Origin: JAEUNX01 sp034004685
Lineage (GTDB): Bacteria > Pseudomonadota > Gammaproteobacteria > Burkholderiales > Rhodocyclaceae
NCBI GenBank assembly: GCA_034004685.1
Contig: JAVEWG010000025.1
Span: forward strand, 1 to 55,801
Direction of reading: 5' to 3'
DNA length: 55,801 nucleotides
Positions 1 to 8,122 of the stretch are shown piece by piece (the first letter of the stretch is position 1; the number at the start of each line of letters is the position of its first letter). The notes under the pieces are model-generated. The model saw only the letters and a list, made by a program, of their open reading frames with translations. It was not told the DNA's origin and ran no database searches. Both the position numbers and the translations under genes were made by a program.

Positions 1-319
1 AAACCGGCATGTTCATGATGTCCTGATAGGCAGACACCAGTTTATTGCGAACCTGGACCATCTGCTGGAAGGACAAATTGGCTTTCTGGAGGTTGACCAT
101 CACGTCCTGAAGATTGACGTTCGGGTCGCCGGACGAAAATTCCTGGGCCATCTGCTGGGCGTCCTTCTGGGCGGCGCTCACCTGCTCCAAGGCGGATTGC
201 AAGGCCTGCCCGAAGTCAACGCCACCGGCTTCCGCTGTGGGCGCGGCCGGCTTGCCGGCGGCCACCTGGGCCACCGAGCGCAGTTCATTCAAAACGTTAT
301 TGATCCCGTTGCTATCCAT
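1..319 (-). CDS. fliE: Flagellar hook-basal body protein FliE (stop codon just outside window)
   Basis: FliE links the MS ring to the rod and is an early export substrate. About 106 codons are readable. The C-terminal region carries the family signature of conserved Gln/Asn-rich helices (FQQMVQVRNKLVSAYQDIMN) and ends in MPV, the usual FliE ending. The next base outward is T, consistent with a stop codon starting at the edge, so the protein is probably complete except for its stop. The start is ambiguous: ATG at 319 or an in-frame ATG at 331, four codons upstream. It lies downstream of flrC on the same strand, separated by about 280 bases that hold a dispersed repeat. fliF, often its neighbour downstream, is instead on the other strand. 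Confidence 0.9.
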   Translation of the reverse strand, partial: MDSNGINNVLNELRSVAQVAAGKPAAPTAEAGGVDFGQALQSALEQVSAAQKDAQQMAQEFSSGDPNVNLQDVMVNLQKANLSFQQMVQVRNKLVSAYQDIMNMPV

Positions 320-455
320 TTCCAACCCCATGGCAGCCACGCCACCCCGGTGCGGGATGGGCTGTCTTCAGTCTAGCAGAGCAATCGGCGTGCCTGAAGG
401 GTGAAATCCCCCTGCCACCCCCGGAGCAGGCCCGGAATCACCATAAAACCCTCAG

Positions 456-600
456 TTGAACCACGGATCCGCAGGGAACAAAAAAATACAAGCCAGGGGA
501 TTGGGTAGGTAGCACGCCTCACCCGGCGGTTGACGCGGTAAGTCCCAGTAAGTTTTTGATTCCTTGCCTTTCTCTGTGCCTCGGTGCCTCCGTGGTGAGA
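456..600. repeat. Dispersed intergenic repeat of the CCACGGAGGCACxGAGG type
   Basis: The gap between fliE and flrC (320-608) holds an element bounded by a perfect 8-base inverted repeat, ACCACGGA at 460-467 and TCCGTGGT at 589-596. Read on the minus strand, one end gives GCACCGAGGCACAGAGAAAG and the other TGCGGATCCGTGG. If translated these give the pseudo-peptides HHGGTEAQRK and LRIRGSTEG, a pattern I recognise from many unrelated bacterial intergenic regions as a non-coding repeat. I therefore do not call the short ORF here a gene. Function is unknown. Family membership is from recall of the motif, not a search. Confidence 0.6.
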
Positions 601-608
601 TTTTAAGG

Positions 609-1955
609 TCACACCTCAAAGCCTTCATCCCGGTACTGCTGCAGCTTGTAGCGCAAGGTGCGCTCCGAAATTCCCAGCCGCTCCACTGCTTTCCGGCGGG
701 AGCCGCCCACCGCTTGCAAGGTGGAGAGGATGTGCTCCCGTTCCAGATCCTTCATGTTGCCGGGCACCGCCGAAGCGGCAGAAATTGCCGCCGGGGCGGT
801 GGCCGGCAAGGCTTGCGCCACGTCGGCCAGCTGGGGCAGGCACAGGGCCAGCACCGCTGGCGTGATGCCGTCGTTTCCCGCCAGGATCAACGCCCGCAGC
901 AAGGTGTTCTCCAGCTCCCGCACGTTGCCCGGCCAGGCATAGGTGCTCAACAGCGCCTCCGCCTCGGGCTGGAGGGGCGCGGTACGGCGCAGCCGCTCTC
1001 CATGCCGGGCCAGGAAATACCGGGCCAGGGCGGCGATATCCCGGGGCCGCTCCCGCAGGGCGGGAATGGCCAGGGGAAAAACATTGAGGCGGTAATAGAG
1101 ATCTTCCCTGAAGCGCCCGGCCGCCACTTCGTGTTCCATGCGCCGGTTGCTGGTGGCCAGCACCCGGATGTCCAGGGCCACCGGCTTCTTTCCCCCCACC
1201 CGCTCCACCTCCCGCTCCTGCAGGACCCGCAGGAGCTTGGCCTGGAGACCCAGGGGCATTTCGGAGATTTCGTCCAGGAGGATGGTCCCCCCCTGGGCTT
1301 GCTCGAACTTGCCGGCCTGGGCGGCCTGGGCGCCGGTGAAGGCGCCCCGCTCGTAGCCGAACAGGGTGGCCTCCAGCAGGTTCTCGGGGATGGCCGCGCA
1401 GTTGATGGCCACGAAGGGCTGGGCCCGCCGGGCGGAGTGATTGTGGATGAAGCGGGCGAAGACTTCCTTGCCGGTGCCGGATTCCCCGGTGAGCAGCACC
1501 GTGGCATCGGTCTCGGCCACCCGCTTGGCCAGGGCCAGCGCCTGGAGGGTGGCCGGGTCCTCCGCCACCATGTCCTCTCCGCCGGGCGGCACAGCGGCAT
1601 AGCGCCGCACCCGCTCCAGCAAGGCTTCCGGCTCGAAGGGCTTCATCAGGAAATCGCAAGCGCCCCCCCGCATGGCCGCCACCGCGGTGCCCACGTCGCC
1701 ATAGGCCGTCATCAGCACCACCGGCAGTTGGGGATGGCGCTGGCGCAGGGCTTCCAGCAGTTGCAGGCCATCCATGGGCTGCATCTTGAGATCGCTCACC
1801 ACCAGCTGAAAGCGCTCCCCTTCCAGGGCAGCCAGCGCCGCTGGGCCGCCATCGGCCGCCACCACCTGGTGGCCGGCCATCTCCAGGGTCAGGGTCACCG
1901 CGTCCCGCAGGGCCGCGTCGTCCTCCACCACCAAAATCCGAATCACTTCAAGCAT
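609..1955 (-). CDS. flrC: Sigma-54-dependent flagellar response regulator FlrC/FleR
   Basis: This NtrC-family activator of middle flagellar genes has 448 residues. A receiver domain fills residues 1-120, with acidic pocket E11-D12-D13, likely phosphorylated D55, T83 and K105. The AAA+ domain has Walker A GESGTGKE at 157-164 and the sigma-54-contacting loop GAFTGA at 204-209. A Fis-type helix-turn-helix closes the protein (ERLGISERTLRYKL). The start ATG has a GAGGA site 7 bases upstream. It follows flrB by 10 bases, so the two are one operon. It should act at the sigma-54 promoters found before flgB, flgK and fliK in this window. Whether it is called FlrC or FleR is only nomenclature. Confidence 0.95.
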   Translation of the reverse strand: MLEVIRILVVEDDAALRDAVTLTLEMAGHQVVAADGGPAALAALEGERFQLVVSDLKMQPMDGLQLLEALRQRHPQLPVVLMTAYGDVGTAVAAMRGGACDFLMKPFEPEALLERVRRYAAVPPGGEDMVAEDPATLQALALAKRVAETDATVLLTGESGTGKEVFARFIHNHSARRAQPFVAINCAAIPENLLEATLFGYERGAFTGAQAAQAGKFEQAQGGTILLDEISEMPLGLQAKLLRVLQEREVERVGGKKPVALDIRVLATSNRRMEHEVAAGRFREDLYYRLNVFPLAIPALRERPRDIAALARYFLARHGERLRRTAPLQPEAEALLSTYAWPGNVRELENTLLRALILAGNDGITPAVLALCLPQLADVAQALPATAPAAISAASAVPGNMKDLEREHILSTLQAVGGSRRKAVERLGISERTLRYKLQQYRDEGFEV

Positions 1956-1965
1956 GTCAAGATCC

Positions 1966-3096
1966 TCAAGCCCCGTTTTCCGGAGGCAAGGGTAAGGTCA
2001 GGCAGAATGTGGTGCCAACGCCACCGGCGGGTTCGGGTTCCCGGAGTTCGATCTCCCCGCCGTGAGCCCGGGCGACCCCCCGGGCAATCGCCAGGCCCAG
2101 GCCGGTCCCTTCCGCCCGGGTGGTAAAGAACGGCTCGAACAGCCGCTCCTGAATGGCCGGCTCGATGCCGGGCCCGGAGTCCCGCACCAGAAAACGGACC
2201 TGATCCCCCGCCAGTTCGGCGGAAAACACGACCTGCCCGCCCCCGTCGCTGGCCTGCACCGCGTTCTCCAGCAGGTTGGTCAGCGCCCCCGCCAAGGCCT
2301 TGCGATCCCCGGCCAGGACGTGGTCGCCACAGCCGCAGGAAGCATCGAAGCTGACCTGGCGGGCCCGGGCCACCGGCTCCAGGGTGTGGGTCAGCTCCTC
2401 CACCAGTTCGCAAACGCCGAAGGATTGGCGATCCAGGCGGTCACCCCGGGCAAACAGGAGCATGTCCCGGATCAGGCGTTCCAGGTGGCGCAAGCGTTCG
2501 ATGGCCCGATCCGCCACCCGGCTGCGGTCCAGCGGGCTCAACTCCGGCTGGCGCAGATTGGCGGTGTACAGCAGGGCGGCGGCCAAGGGCGTGCGCAGTT
2601 GGTGGGCCAGCCCCGCCACCATCTCCCCCATGGCCGCCAGGCGCTCGTTGCGCTCGGCGGCCAGGCGCATACGATGGGCCTCGGTCACGTCGTGAAGGAG
2701 GATGATGCGACCCTCGCCCGAGTCCATCACCGCCTCGGAAACGCTGACCCGGCGAGCCAGGCCTGCCACCTGACGCATCCACTCCCCGGGGGTATCGGTG
2801 GGATTCAGGCCGGCTGCCAGCGCAGCCCACCCCTGGCCCTCCAGCCCCTCCCCCAGCAGAGCCGCAGCGGCCCGGTTGGCCTGCACCACCCACCCCTCCC
2901 GGTCCACCACCACCACGCCGGCGGGCAAGGCGCCCATCAACACGCTGAGGCGTTCGCTGAGCTGGGCCACCTGGCCCTGGAGGGCCCCGTAGGCCTGGGA
3001 CAACTCCTCCGAGGCCCGGCTGAAGATCGCAAAAGCCTCCGCCAGCTGGGCGGCGTCGAGGGCGGGGGGCGGCAGGGATGAGGCGTTTTCCGACAT
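1966..3096 (-). CDS. flrB: Flagellar sensor histidine kinase FlrB/FleS
   Basis: This kinase of 376 residues phosphorylates FlrC. It has no obvious membrane segment, so it is cytoplasmic like other FlrB/FleS proteins. An N-terminal coiled-coil-like stretch is followed by a PAS domain (about 48-140). The dimerisation/phosphoacceptor domain has H165 in the FleS-typical context AGLAHQLRTPLAAALLY. The ATPase domain shows the N box NLLENAVQAS, G1 box DSGPGIE and G2 box GTGLGLAIARG. The start ATG at 3096 has no strong ribosome binding site. The gene diverges from fliF across a 121-base region containing a 29-base palindrome. Confidence 0.94.
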   Translation of the reverse strand: MSENASSLPPPALDAAQLAEAFAIFSRASEELSQAYGALQGQVAQLSERLSVLMGALPAGVVVVDREGWVVQANRAAAALLGEGLEGQGWAALAAGLNPTDTPGEWMRQVAGLARRVSVSEAVMDSGEGRIILLHDVTEAHRMRLAAERNERLAAMGEMVAGLAHQLRTPLAAALLYTANLRQPELSPLDRSRVADRAIERLRHLERLIRDMLLFARGDRLDRQSFGVCELVEELTHTLEPVARARQVSFDASCGCGDHVLAGDRKALAGALTNLLENAVQASDGGGQVVFSAELAGDQVRFLVRDSGPGIEPAIQERLFEPFFTTRAEGTGLGLAIARGVARAHGGEIELREPEPAGGVGTTFCLTLPLPPENGA

Positions 3097-3134
3097 GGGG
3101 GCAGCTTATTCGCGAGGCGTCTAGAATACCCGGC

Positions 3135-3163
3135 AAATAGGCGGCAAAAAATGCCGCTTATTT
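3135..3163. promoter_or_regulatory. Near-perfect palindrome between divergent flrB and fliF
   Basis: AAATA-G-GCGGCA (3135-3146), a five-base A spacer, then TGCCGC-T-TATTT (3152-3163): two 12-base arms with a single mismatch pair, centred at 3149. It sits midway between the divergent starts of flrB and fliF, where an operator for a dimeric regulator would be expected. It could also form an RNA hairpin in either leader. No clear sigma-54 or sigma-28 promoter was found in this gap. The regulator is unknown. Confidence 0.5.
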
Positions 3164-3217
3164 CCCCACACCCCTGGCGCAACTCCATCGACAATGCCGC
3201 CATCCGTCAAAGGCTCG

Positions 3218-4909
3218 ATGAACACCATGGCTAACGCCGACACCATTACCGCGCCCGCCTCGCCCTTCCAGCAGATAACCCAGAACTTTGCCGCCCTCTC
3301 CCAGCGCCAGAAGCTGGCGGGCGCCACCGCCCTGGCCGTGGGTATCGCGCTGCTGGTGGGAATCTTCCTGTGGAGCCGCCAGACGGACTACGCAGTGCTC
3401 TTTTCCAATCTGGAAGAGCGGGACGGGGGTGCCATCATCACGGCCCTCCAGCAGCAGAACGTGCCCTATAAGTTCTCTGCCGGCGGAGGCGCCATCCTGG
3501 TGCCGGCCAGCCAGGTTCACGACGTGCGTCTGCGCCTGGCGGCCCAGGGCCTGCCCCGGGGCGGGCTGGTGGGCTTCGAGCTCATGGAAAACCAGAAGAT
3601 GGGCTTATCCCAGTTCCATGAGCAGGTGAATTTTCAGCGGGCGCTGGAGGGGGAGCTGGCCCGCACCATCCAGGCCATCGCCGCGGTGGCCTCGGCCCGG
3701 GTGCATCTGGCAATTCCGAAGCAGACCGCCTTCCTGCGGGACGAGCAAAAGCCCACCGCCTCGGTGCTGCTCAATCTCCACTCGGGCCGCCATCTGGAAC
3801 CTGCCCAAGTGGCGGGCATCGTCCATCTGGTGGCCTCGTCGGTACCCCGCATGGCCAACGACAACGTGAGCGTGCTGGATCAGAACGGCAACCTCCTCAC
3901 CACCAGACAGGATCCCCTGCGGGCGGCGGGCCTGGATCCGACCCAGATCAAATATGTGGAGGAACTGGAGGACAGCTACATCAAGCGTATCGACGCTATC
4001 CTCACCCCCATCGTCGGCGCCGACAACTTCAAGGCCCAGGTAACGGCGGATGTGGATTTCAACCAGACCGAGCAGACCGCCGAGAGCTACAAGCCCAATC
4101 CTTCACCGGACCAGGCCATCCGCTCCCAGCAGAACAACGAGAGCCAGACCCGGGAAGCCGGCCCCCAGGGGGTGCCGGGGGCCCTCTCCAATCAGCCGCC
4201 AGTGCCTGCCACCGCGCCCATCACCACCCCGGCGGTCGCCGGCGCGCCTGGGGCCCCGGGCAGCCCGCCCCCCTTGAACAGCAACCGGGCCACCACCACC
4301 AACTATGAGCTGGACCGCACCATCCAGCACACCAAGCTGGCCCTGGGCACCATCAAGCGCCTGTCGGTGGCGGTGGTGCTCAACCACCGCACGGAAACCG
4401 ACCCCGCCGGCAAGACCAAGACCGTGCCCCTCTCCGAGCAGGAGATCAAGCAGGTCAACGAACTGGTCCGGGAAGCGATGGGCTTCAACCCGCAACGGGG
4501 CGACAGCCTCAACGTGGCCAGCAGCGCCTTTGCCCCGGTGGTGAAGGAAGTCCCCCCCGAAACGCCGGTCTGGAAGGATCCCGAAATCCAGGATCTGGGC
4601 AAGGAAGCCCTCAAATACCTGGTGCTCGCCGGGGTACTGGCCTTCGTCGCCTTCGGCATCATCCGCCCGCTCATCAAGAGCGTGACGCCGCCCCCGGCGC
4701 CGGAAGAAGAAGCCTCCACCGAGCCGCTCCTGGCCGAGGGAGAAGAAGGGGAGGAAGGCGCCGAGGTCAAGCTCTCCCCCGAGGCCCTTGCCAGCCGTGG
4801 CTACGATGCCAAGCTGGAACGGGCTCGGGAACTGGCCCGCACCGAACCCCGGATGGTGGCCAATCTGCTCAAGGAGTGGATGGGCGGTAACGAGGAAGCC
4901 AAGAAATGA
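3218..4909 (+). CDS. fliF: Flagellar MS-ring protein FliF
   Basis: FliF assembles the MS ring in the inner membrane and houses the export gate. A first membrane segment lies near the N terminus (LAGATALAVGIALLVGIFLW), then the ring-building motifs of the YscJ/FliF family, a Pro-rich periplasmic loop (around 320-350), and a second membrane helix (YLVLAGVLAFVAFGIIRPLI). The acidic C-terminal tail ends in NLLKEWMGG, the usual FliG-binding end. The start at 3218 is chosen because AAAGG lies just upstream; in-frame ATGs at 3194 and 3227 are alternatives. Its stop overlaps the fliG start (ATGA). First gene of the plus-strand operon. Confidence 0.95.
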   Translation: MNTMANADTITAPASPFQQITQNFAALSQRQKLAGATALAVGIALLVGIFLWSRQTDYAVLFSNLEERDGGAIITALQQQNVPYKFSAGGGAILVPASQVHDVRLRLAAQGLPRGGLVGFELMENQKMGLSQFHEQVNFQRALEGELARTIQAIAAVASARVHLAIPKQTAFLRDEQKPTASVLLNLHSGRHLEPAQVAGIVHLVASSVPRMANDNVSVLDQNGNLLTTRQDPLRAAGLDPTQIKYVEELEDSYIKRIDAILTPIVGADNFKAQVTADVDFNQTEQTAESYKPNPSPDQAIRSQQNNESQTREAGPQGVPGALSNQPPVPATAPITTPAVAGAPGAPGSPPPLNSNRATTTNYELDRTIQHTKLALGTIKRLSVAVVLNHRTETDPAGKTKTVPLSEQEIKQVNELVREAMGFNPQRGDSLNVASSAFAPVVKEVPPETPVWKDPEIQDLGKEALKYLVLAGVLAFVAFGIIRPLIKSVTPPPAPEEEASTEPLLAEGEEGEEGAEVKLSPEALASRGYDAKLERARELARTEPRMVANLLKEWMGGNEEAKK

Positions 4910-5346
4910 CGACCGTCGAGGAAGGCATCGAAAAAAGCGCTCTGCTGCTGTTGACCCTGGGGGCCGACGCAGCCGCCGAAGTGCTCAAGCACCTGGCNNN
5001 NNNNNNNNNNNNNNNNNNNNNNNNNNNNNNNNNNNNNNNNNNNNNNNNNNNNNNNNNNNNNNNNNNNNNNNNNNNNNNNNNNNNNNNNNNNNNNNNNCGG
5101 GAGATCCAGTCCGACTCCCTGGTCATCGCCCTCAAGGGCGCGGCCCCGGAAATGCGGGAAAAGATCTTCAAGAACATGTCTCAGCGGGCGGGCGAAATGC
5201 TGCGGGAAGACCTGGAAGCCAAGGGTCCCGTCCGCCTCTCGGAAGTGGAGGCGGAGCAAAAGGAAATCCTCAAGGTGGTCCGCCGCCTGGCCGAGGAAGG
5301 CCAGATCCAGCTGGGCGGCAAGGGCGGCGACGATGCCTTCGTGTAA
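4906..5346 (+). CDS. fliG: Flagellar rotor protein FliG (interrupted by assembly gap)
   Basis: FliG forms the torque-generating part of the C ring and switches rotation direction. Only the ends are readable: about 30 N-terminal codons (MTTVEEGIEKSALLLLTLG, the canonical opening) and about 82 C-terminal codons (DSLVIALKGA, MSQRAGEMLREDL, EKGPVRLSEVE-like region). Between them is a run of 100 N. FliG proteins are about 330 residues, so some 220 codons (about 650 bases) are missing; the 100 N is a placeholder. That the two parts share a frame across 100 N is chance. It overlaps the fliF stop by four bases. The gene is probably intact in the organism. Confidence 0.93.
   Translation: MTTVEEGIEKSALLLLTLGADAAAEVLKHLXXXXXXXXXXXXXXXXXXXXXXXXXXXXXXXXXXREIQSDSLVIALKGAAPEMREKIFKNMSQRAGEMLREDLEAKGPVRLSEVEAEQKEILKVVRRLAEEGQIQLGGKGGDDAFV
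4998..5097. other. Assembly gap of exactly 100 N inside fliG
   Basis: Exactly 100 N, the conventional marker for a scaffold gap of unknown size. By comparison with the usual FliG length, the true gap is likely about 650 bases. All coordinates downstream are shifted accordingly, and a translation across it is not a real protein. Confidence 0.95.
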
Positions 5347-5370
5347 ACCCCGCCGGGGAGCCAGGCAGCC

Positions 5371-6060
5371 ATGAGCATCACCCGTCACCAGGCCGTGGGG
5401 GCCTACCGCCGCTGGGAGCCGCCCTCCTTCGATGCCCCGACCCCCGATCCCGAGCCCGTTCCAAAGGAATTGCCGGCCACCCAGGCCGCCCCCCCAGAGC
5501 TGCCGCCAGAACCCGAGCCGCCCTGCCAGCCTGCGGTACGCCTGCCCACCGCCGAGGACGTGGAGCGGATCCACGACGAGGCCCACAAGGAGGGCTATGC
5601 CGCCGGCTACGAGGAAGGCACCGCCCGGGGCCGCATGGAGGCCATGCGGCTGCATGGCCTGATGGAAAGTTTCCAGCAGGCGGTGAGCCGCATTGACCAG
5701 GAGGTGGCGGAGGAAATCCTCGCCTTGTCCATTGAAATCGCCCGGCAGATGGTACGCCGGGAGCTGGTCGCCAAGCCCGATGGCATCGTGGAGGTGGTCC
5801 GGGAAGCCCTCCAGCAACTTCCCCAGAACCACGCCATGATCCACCTCCACCCGGATGACGCCGTGCTCGTGCGCCAATACCTGGGAGAGCAGCTGGCCCA
5901 CGTTGGCAACCGCGTCATCGAGGATATCCACATCGAATCCGGCGGCTGCAAGGTGGAAGCCTCCGGCAGCCAGATCGACGCCTCGGTGGAAACCCGCTGG
6001 CGCCGGATCATGGAAAACCTCAGCCGTGACAACGTGGATTGGAAGCCTGACCAGCCATGA
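5371..6060 (+). CDS. fliH: Flagellar export ATPase regulator FliH
   Basis: FliH binds the ATPase FliI and anchors it to the C ring. The 229-residue product has a Pro-rich N-terminal third with few constraints. Then comes a Gly/Ala/Glu helix with the FliH GxxxG-type heptads (EGYAAGYEEGTARGRMEA), a long helix, and the conserved C-terminal FliH/HrpE domain (ALSIEIARQMVRREL, VREALQQLP, HPDDAVLVRQYL, GGCKVEASGSQIDASVETRW). It follows fliG by 24 bases and overlaps fliI by four (ATGA), pointing to coupled translation. Confidence 0.93.
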   Translation: MSITRHQAVGAYRRWEPPSFDAPTPDPEPVPKELPATQAAPPELPPEPEPPCQPAVRLPTAEDVERIHDEAHKEGYAAGYEEGTARGRMEAMRLHGLMESFQQAVSRIDQEVAEEILALSIEIARQMVRRELVAKPDGIVEVVREALQQLPQNHAMIHLHPDDAVLVRQYLGEQLAHVGNRVIEDIHIESGGCKVEASGSQIDASVETRWRRIMENLSRDNVDWKPDQP

Positions 6061-7454
6061 ACCCCCACGGCGAACTCTGGCGGGAATTCCTGATCGGCGG
6101 CCGCCGGCTGGTGGGGGCCACCGGCCCCTTCCAGCTGGCCGGGCGGCTGACCCGCATCAACGGCCTGGTGATGGAGGCGGCGGGCCTCAAGCTGCCCCTG
6201 GGCTCGGGTTGCCGCATCGTGGTGCCCGGCGGCGGCTCGGTGGAAGCCGAAGTGGTGGGCTTCAACGGCGAAAAACTCTACATGATGCCCACCGACGACG
6301 TCTTCGGCCTGGCCCCGGGCGCCATGGTCCTGCCGGTGGAGCCGGTTCAGCCCCGCCTGATTCCGGGCGAACAGATCGAACCCCGCCGCCGCGCCTCCGA
6401 CCGGGCCAAGCACCTGCCCGTGGGGGAGCAGATGCTCGGCCGGGTGGTGGATGGGGCTGGCCGCCCCCTGGACGGCAAGGGCCCCCTGGAAACCACCAGC
6501 AGTCGCTCCCTCCAGGCCCGCCCCAGCAACCCCCTGCAGCGGGCCCCCATCGAGCAATCCCTGGACGTGGGGATCCGCGCCATCAATGCGCTCCTCACCG
6601 TGGGCCGGGGCCAACGCCTGGGGCTCTTCGCCGGCTCCGGGGTGGGTAAATCGGTGCTCATCGGCATGATGGCCCGCTACACCGCCGCCGAGGTCATCGT
6701 GGTGGGGCTGATCGGCGAGCGGGGCCGGGAGGTCAAGGAGTTCATCGAGCACAACCTGGGCCCCGAAGGCCTGGCCCGCTCGGTGGTGGTGGCCGCCCCC
6801 GCCGACACCAGCCCCCTGATGCGCCTGCAAGGCGCCAGCTACGCCACCACCATCGCCGAGCACTTCCGGGACCAGGGCAAGCAAGTCTTGTTGATCATGG
6901 ACTCCCTCACCCGCTACGCCATGGCCCAGCGGGAAATTGCCCTGGCCATCGGCGAGCCGCCGGTCACCCGGGGCTACCCCCCCAGCGTCTTCGCCCGCCT
7001 GCCAGCCCTGGTGGAACGGGCCGGCAACGGCCCCGACGGGGGCGGCTCCATCACCGCCTTCTACACCGTGCTGGCCGAAGGGGACGACCAGCAGGACCCC
7101 ATCGCCGACTCCGCCCGGGCCATCCTGGACGGCCACTTCGTCCTCTCCCGGGCCCTGGCCGACCAGGGCCACTACCCGGCCATCGATATCGAGCAGTCCA
7201 TTTCCCGGGCCATGCACAACCTGGTGAAGAACCAGCACTTTGACCTGGTGCGCCGCTTCAAGCAGCTCTTCTCCCGCTACCAGCGCTCCCGGGATCTGAT
7301 CGCAGTGGGGGCCTACCAACCGGGCTCCGACCCGGTGCTGGACCAGGCCGTGGCCCTTTACCCCAGGCTCGAGGCCTTTCTCCAGCAACGCATTGATGAA
7401 CAAGAAAATTTCGACGATGCGGTGGCCAAGCTCTTCCAGCTATTTCCCCAATGA
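6057..7454 (+). CDS. fliI: Flagellum-specific export ATPase FliI
   Basis: FliI is the F1-beta-like ATPase that energises unfolding and release of flagellar export substrates at the cytoplasmic face of the export gate. The 465 residues show Walker A AGSGVGKS at 192-199, Walker B VLLIMDSLTRYAMAQREIAL, and the signature PPVTRGYPPSVFARLPALVERAG. The C-terminal domain with SRYQRSRDLIAVGAY is intact. Length matches the family. The start overlaps the fliH stop. Confidence 0.97.
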   Translation: MNPHGELWREFLIGGRRLVGATGPFQLAGRLTRINGLVMEAAGLKLPLGSGCRIVVPGGGSVEAEVVGFNGEKLYMMPTDDVFGLAPGAMVLPVEPVQPRLIPGEQIEPRRRASDRAKHLPVGEQMLGRVVDGAGRPLDGKGPLETTSSRSLQARPSNPLQRAPIEQSLDVGIRAINALLTVGRGQRLGLFAGSGVGKSVLIGMMARYTAAEVIVVGLIGERGREVKEFIEHNLGPEGLARSVVVAAPADTSPLMRLQGASYATTIAEHFRDQGKQVLLIMDSLTRYAMAQREIALAIGEPPVTRGYPPSVFARLPALVERAGNGPDGGGSITAFYTVLAEGDDQQDPIADSARAILDGHFVLSRALADQGHYPAIDIEQSISRAMHNLVKNQHFDLVRRFKQLFSRYQRSRDLIAVGAYQPGSDPVLDQAVALYPRLEAFLQQRIDEQENFDDAVAKLFQLFPQ

Positions 7455-7486
7455 CCCTCCTCCCGGTAGGCAATTGGCCAGGAAGC

Positions 7487-7533
7487 AAGTAAATTCTCGC
7501 CCCGGGTGCGTTGCTGCCCTAAAGTAAATTGTC
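7487..7533. repeat. Paired direct repeat AAGTAAATTxTC between fliI and fliJ
   Basis: The 153-base gap between fliI and fliJ holds AAGTAAATTCTC at 7487-7498 and AAGTAAATTGTC at 7522-7533, 35 bases apart, in an otherwise very GC-rich leader. Two copies of an AT-rich 12-mer could be a regulator binding site. No sigma-54 or sigma-28 promoter is evident in this gap. Confidence 0.3.
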
Positions 7534-7607
7534 TTCCTACCCCCCATCCGAACCAACGGCGACACCCGTCATCCAGGGTGCGGCGGTGGTTGCCCGGGAG
7601 CCCCTGA

Positions 7608-8060
7608 ATGAGCGAAGCCTTCCCGCTTCAGGCCCTGCTGGATCTGGCCCAGACCCGTACCGACGACGCCGCTCGCCGCTTGGGCGAACTGATTGCCGGA
7701 GAATCGGAATCCCAGCATAAGCTGGAGTTGCTCGAAAATTATCGAGCCGAATACCAGAACCGCTTCACCGAAGCCGCTCGCAACGGCATCGGCCCAGATG
7801 CCTGGCGCAACTATTCGACCTTCATCACCCGGCTGGACGAAGCCATCGCCGCGCAGCGCCTGGCGGTGGAGACCTCCCGCCAGGCCACCAGCAGCGGTCA
7901 GCAAGCCTGGCTGGCGCAGCGCAATCGCCTGAAGGCCTTCGATACCCTGTCCCAGCGTCACCAGGTTCAATTGGTCAAGCAGTCCCAGAAGCAGGAACAG
8001 CGGGCCTCCGACGAGCACGCCGCCAAGCACCACCGGGAACGGATCCAGGACGACGAATGA
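7608..8060 (+). CDS. fliJ: Flagellar export chaperone FliJ
   Basis: FliJ is a small coiled-coil protein that sits in the FliI hexamer, engages FlhA and helps recycle chaperones. The 150-residue product is almost wholly alpha-helical and charged, with the FliJ pattern of two long helices (TDDAARRLGELIAGESESQHKLELLENYRAEY, then SQRHQVQLVKQSQKQEQRASDEH). GGGAG lies 7 bases before the ATG. Its stop abuts the sigma-54 promoter that serves fliK. Confidence 0.88.
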   Translation: MSEAFPLQALLDLAQTRTDDAARRLGELIAGESESQHKLELLENYRAEYQNRFTEAARNGIGPDAWRNYSTFITRLDEAIAAQRLAVETSRQATSSGQQAWLAQRNRLKAFDTLSQRHQVQLVKQSQKQEQRASDEHAAKHHRERIQDDE

Positions 8061-8069
8061 CGAAGGGCC

Positions 8070-8084
8070 TGGCATACGCCTTGC
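8070..8084 (+). promoter_or_regulatory. Sigma-54 promoter upstream of fliK
   Basis: TGGC-ATACGCC-TTGC matches the -24/-12 consensus TGGCAC-N5-TTGC with exact GG-to-GC spacing. Transcription would start near 8096, giving a leader of about 27 bases before the fliK ATG at 8123. This argues for that start over the upstream in-frame ATG at 8057. It lets fliK be expressed as a middle gene separately from fliF-J. Confidence 0.75.
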
Positions 8085-8122
8085 GTAGACCCGGTCAAAC
8101 CATTCGCGCAAGGACCGAGTCC

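Noticed and set aside
403..417. Sigma-54-like site upstream of fliE (minus strand TGGCAG-N5-ATTTC)
   Set aside because: The -24 half is good but the -12 half lacks the invariant GC (reads TC), so it is not listed as a promoter.
373..612. Short ORF on the minus strand between fliE and flrC
   Set aside because: Its sequence (HHGGTEAQRK, LRIRGSTEG) is that of a dispersed non-coding repeat translated by chance.
564..2126. Long plus-strand frame opposite flrC and flrB
   Set aside because: Shadow of high-GC coding sequence; no family resemblance, and the opposite strand encodes FlrC with all motifs.
3175..3191. TGGCGC upstream of fliF as a sigma-54 promoter
   Set aside because: No GC at the correct distance; the -12 element is absent.
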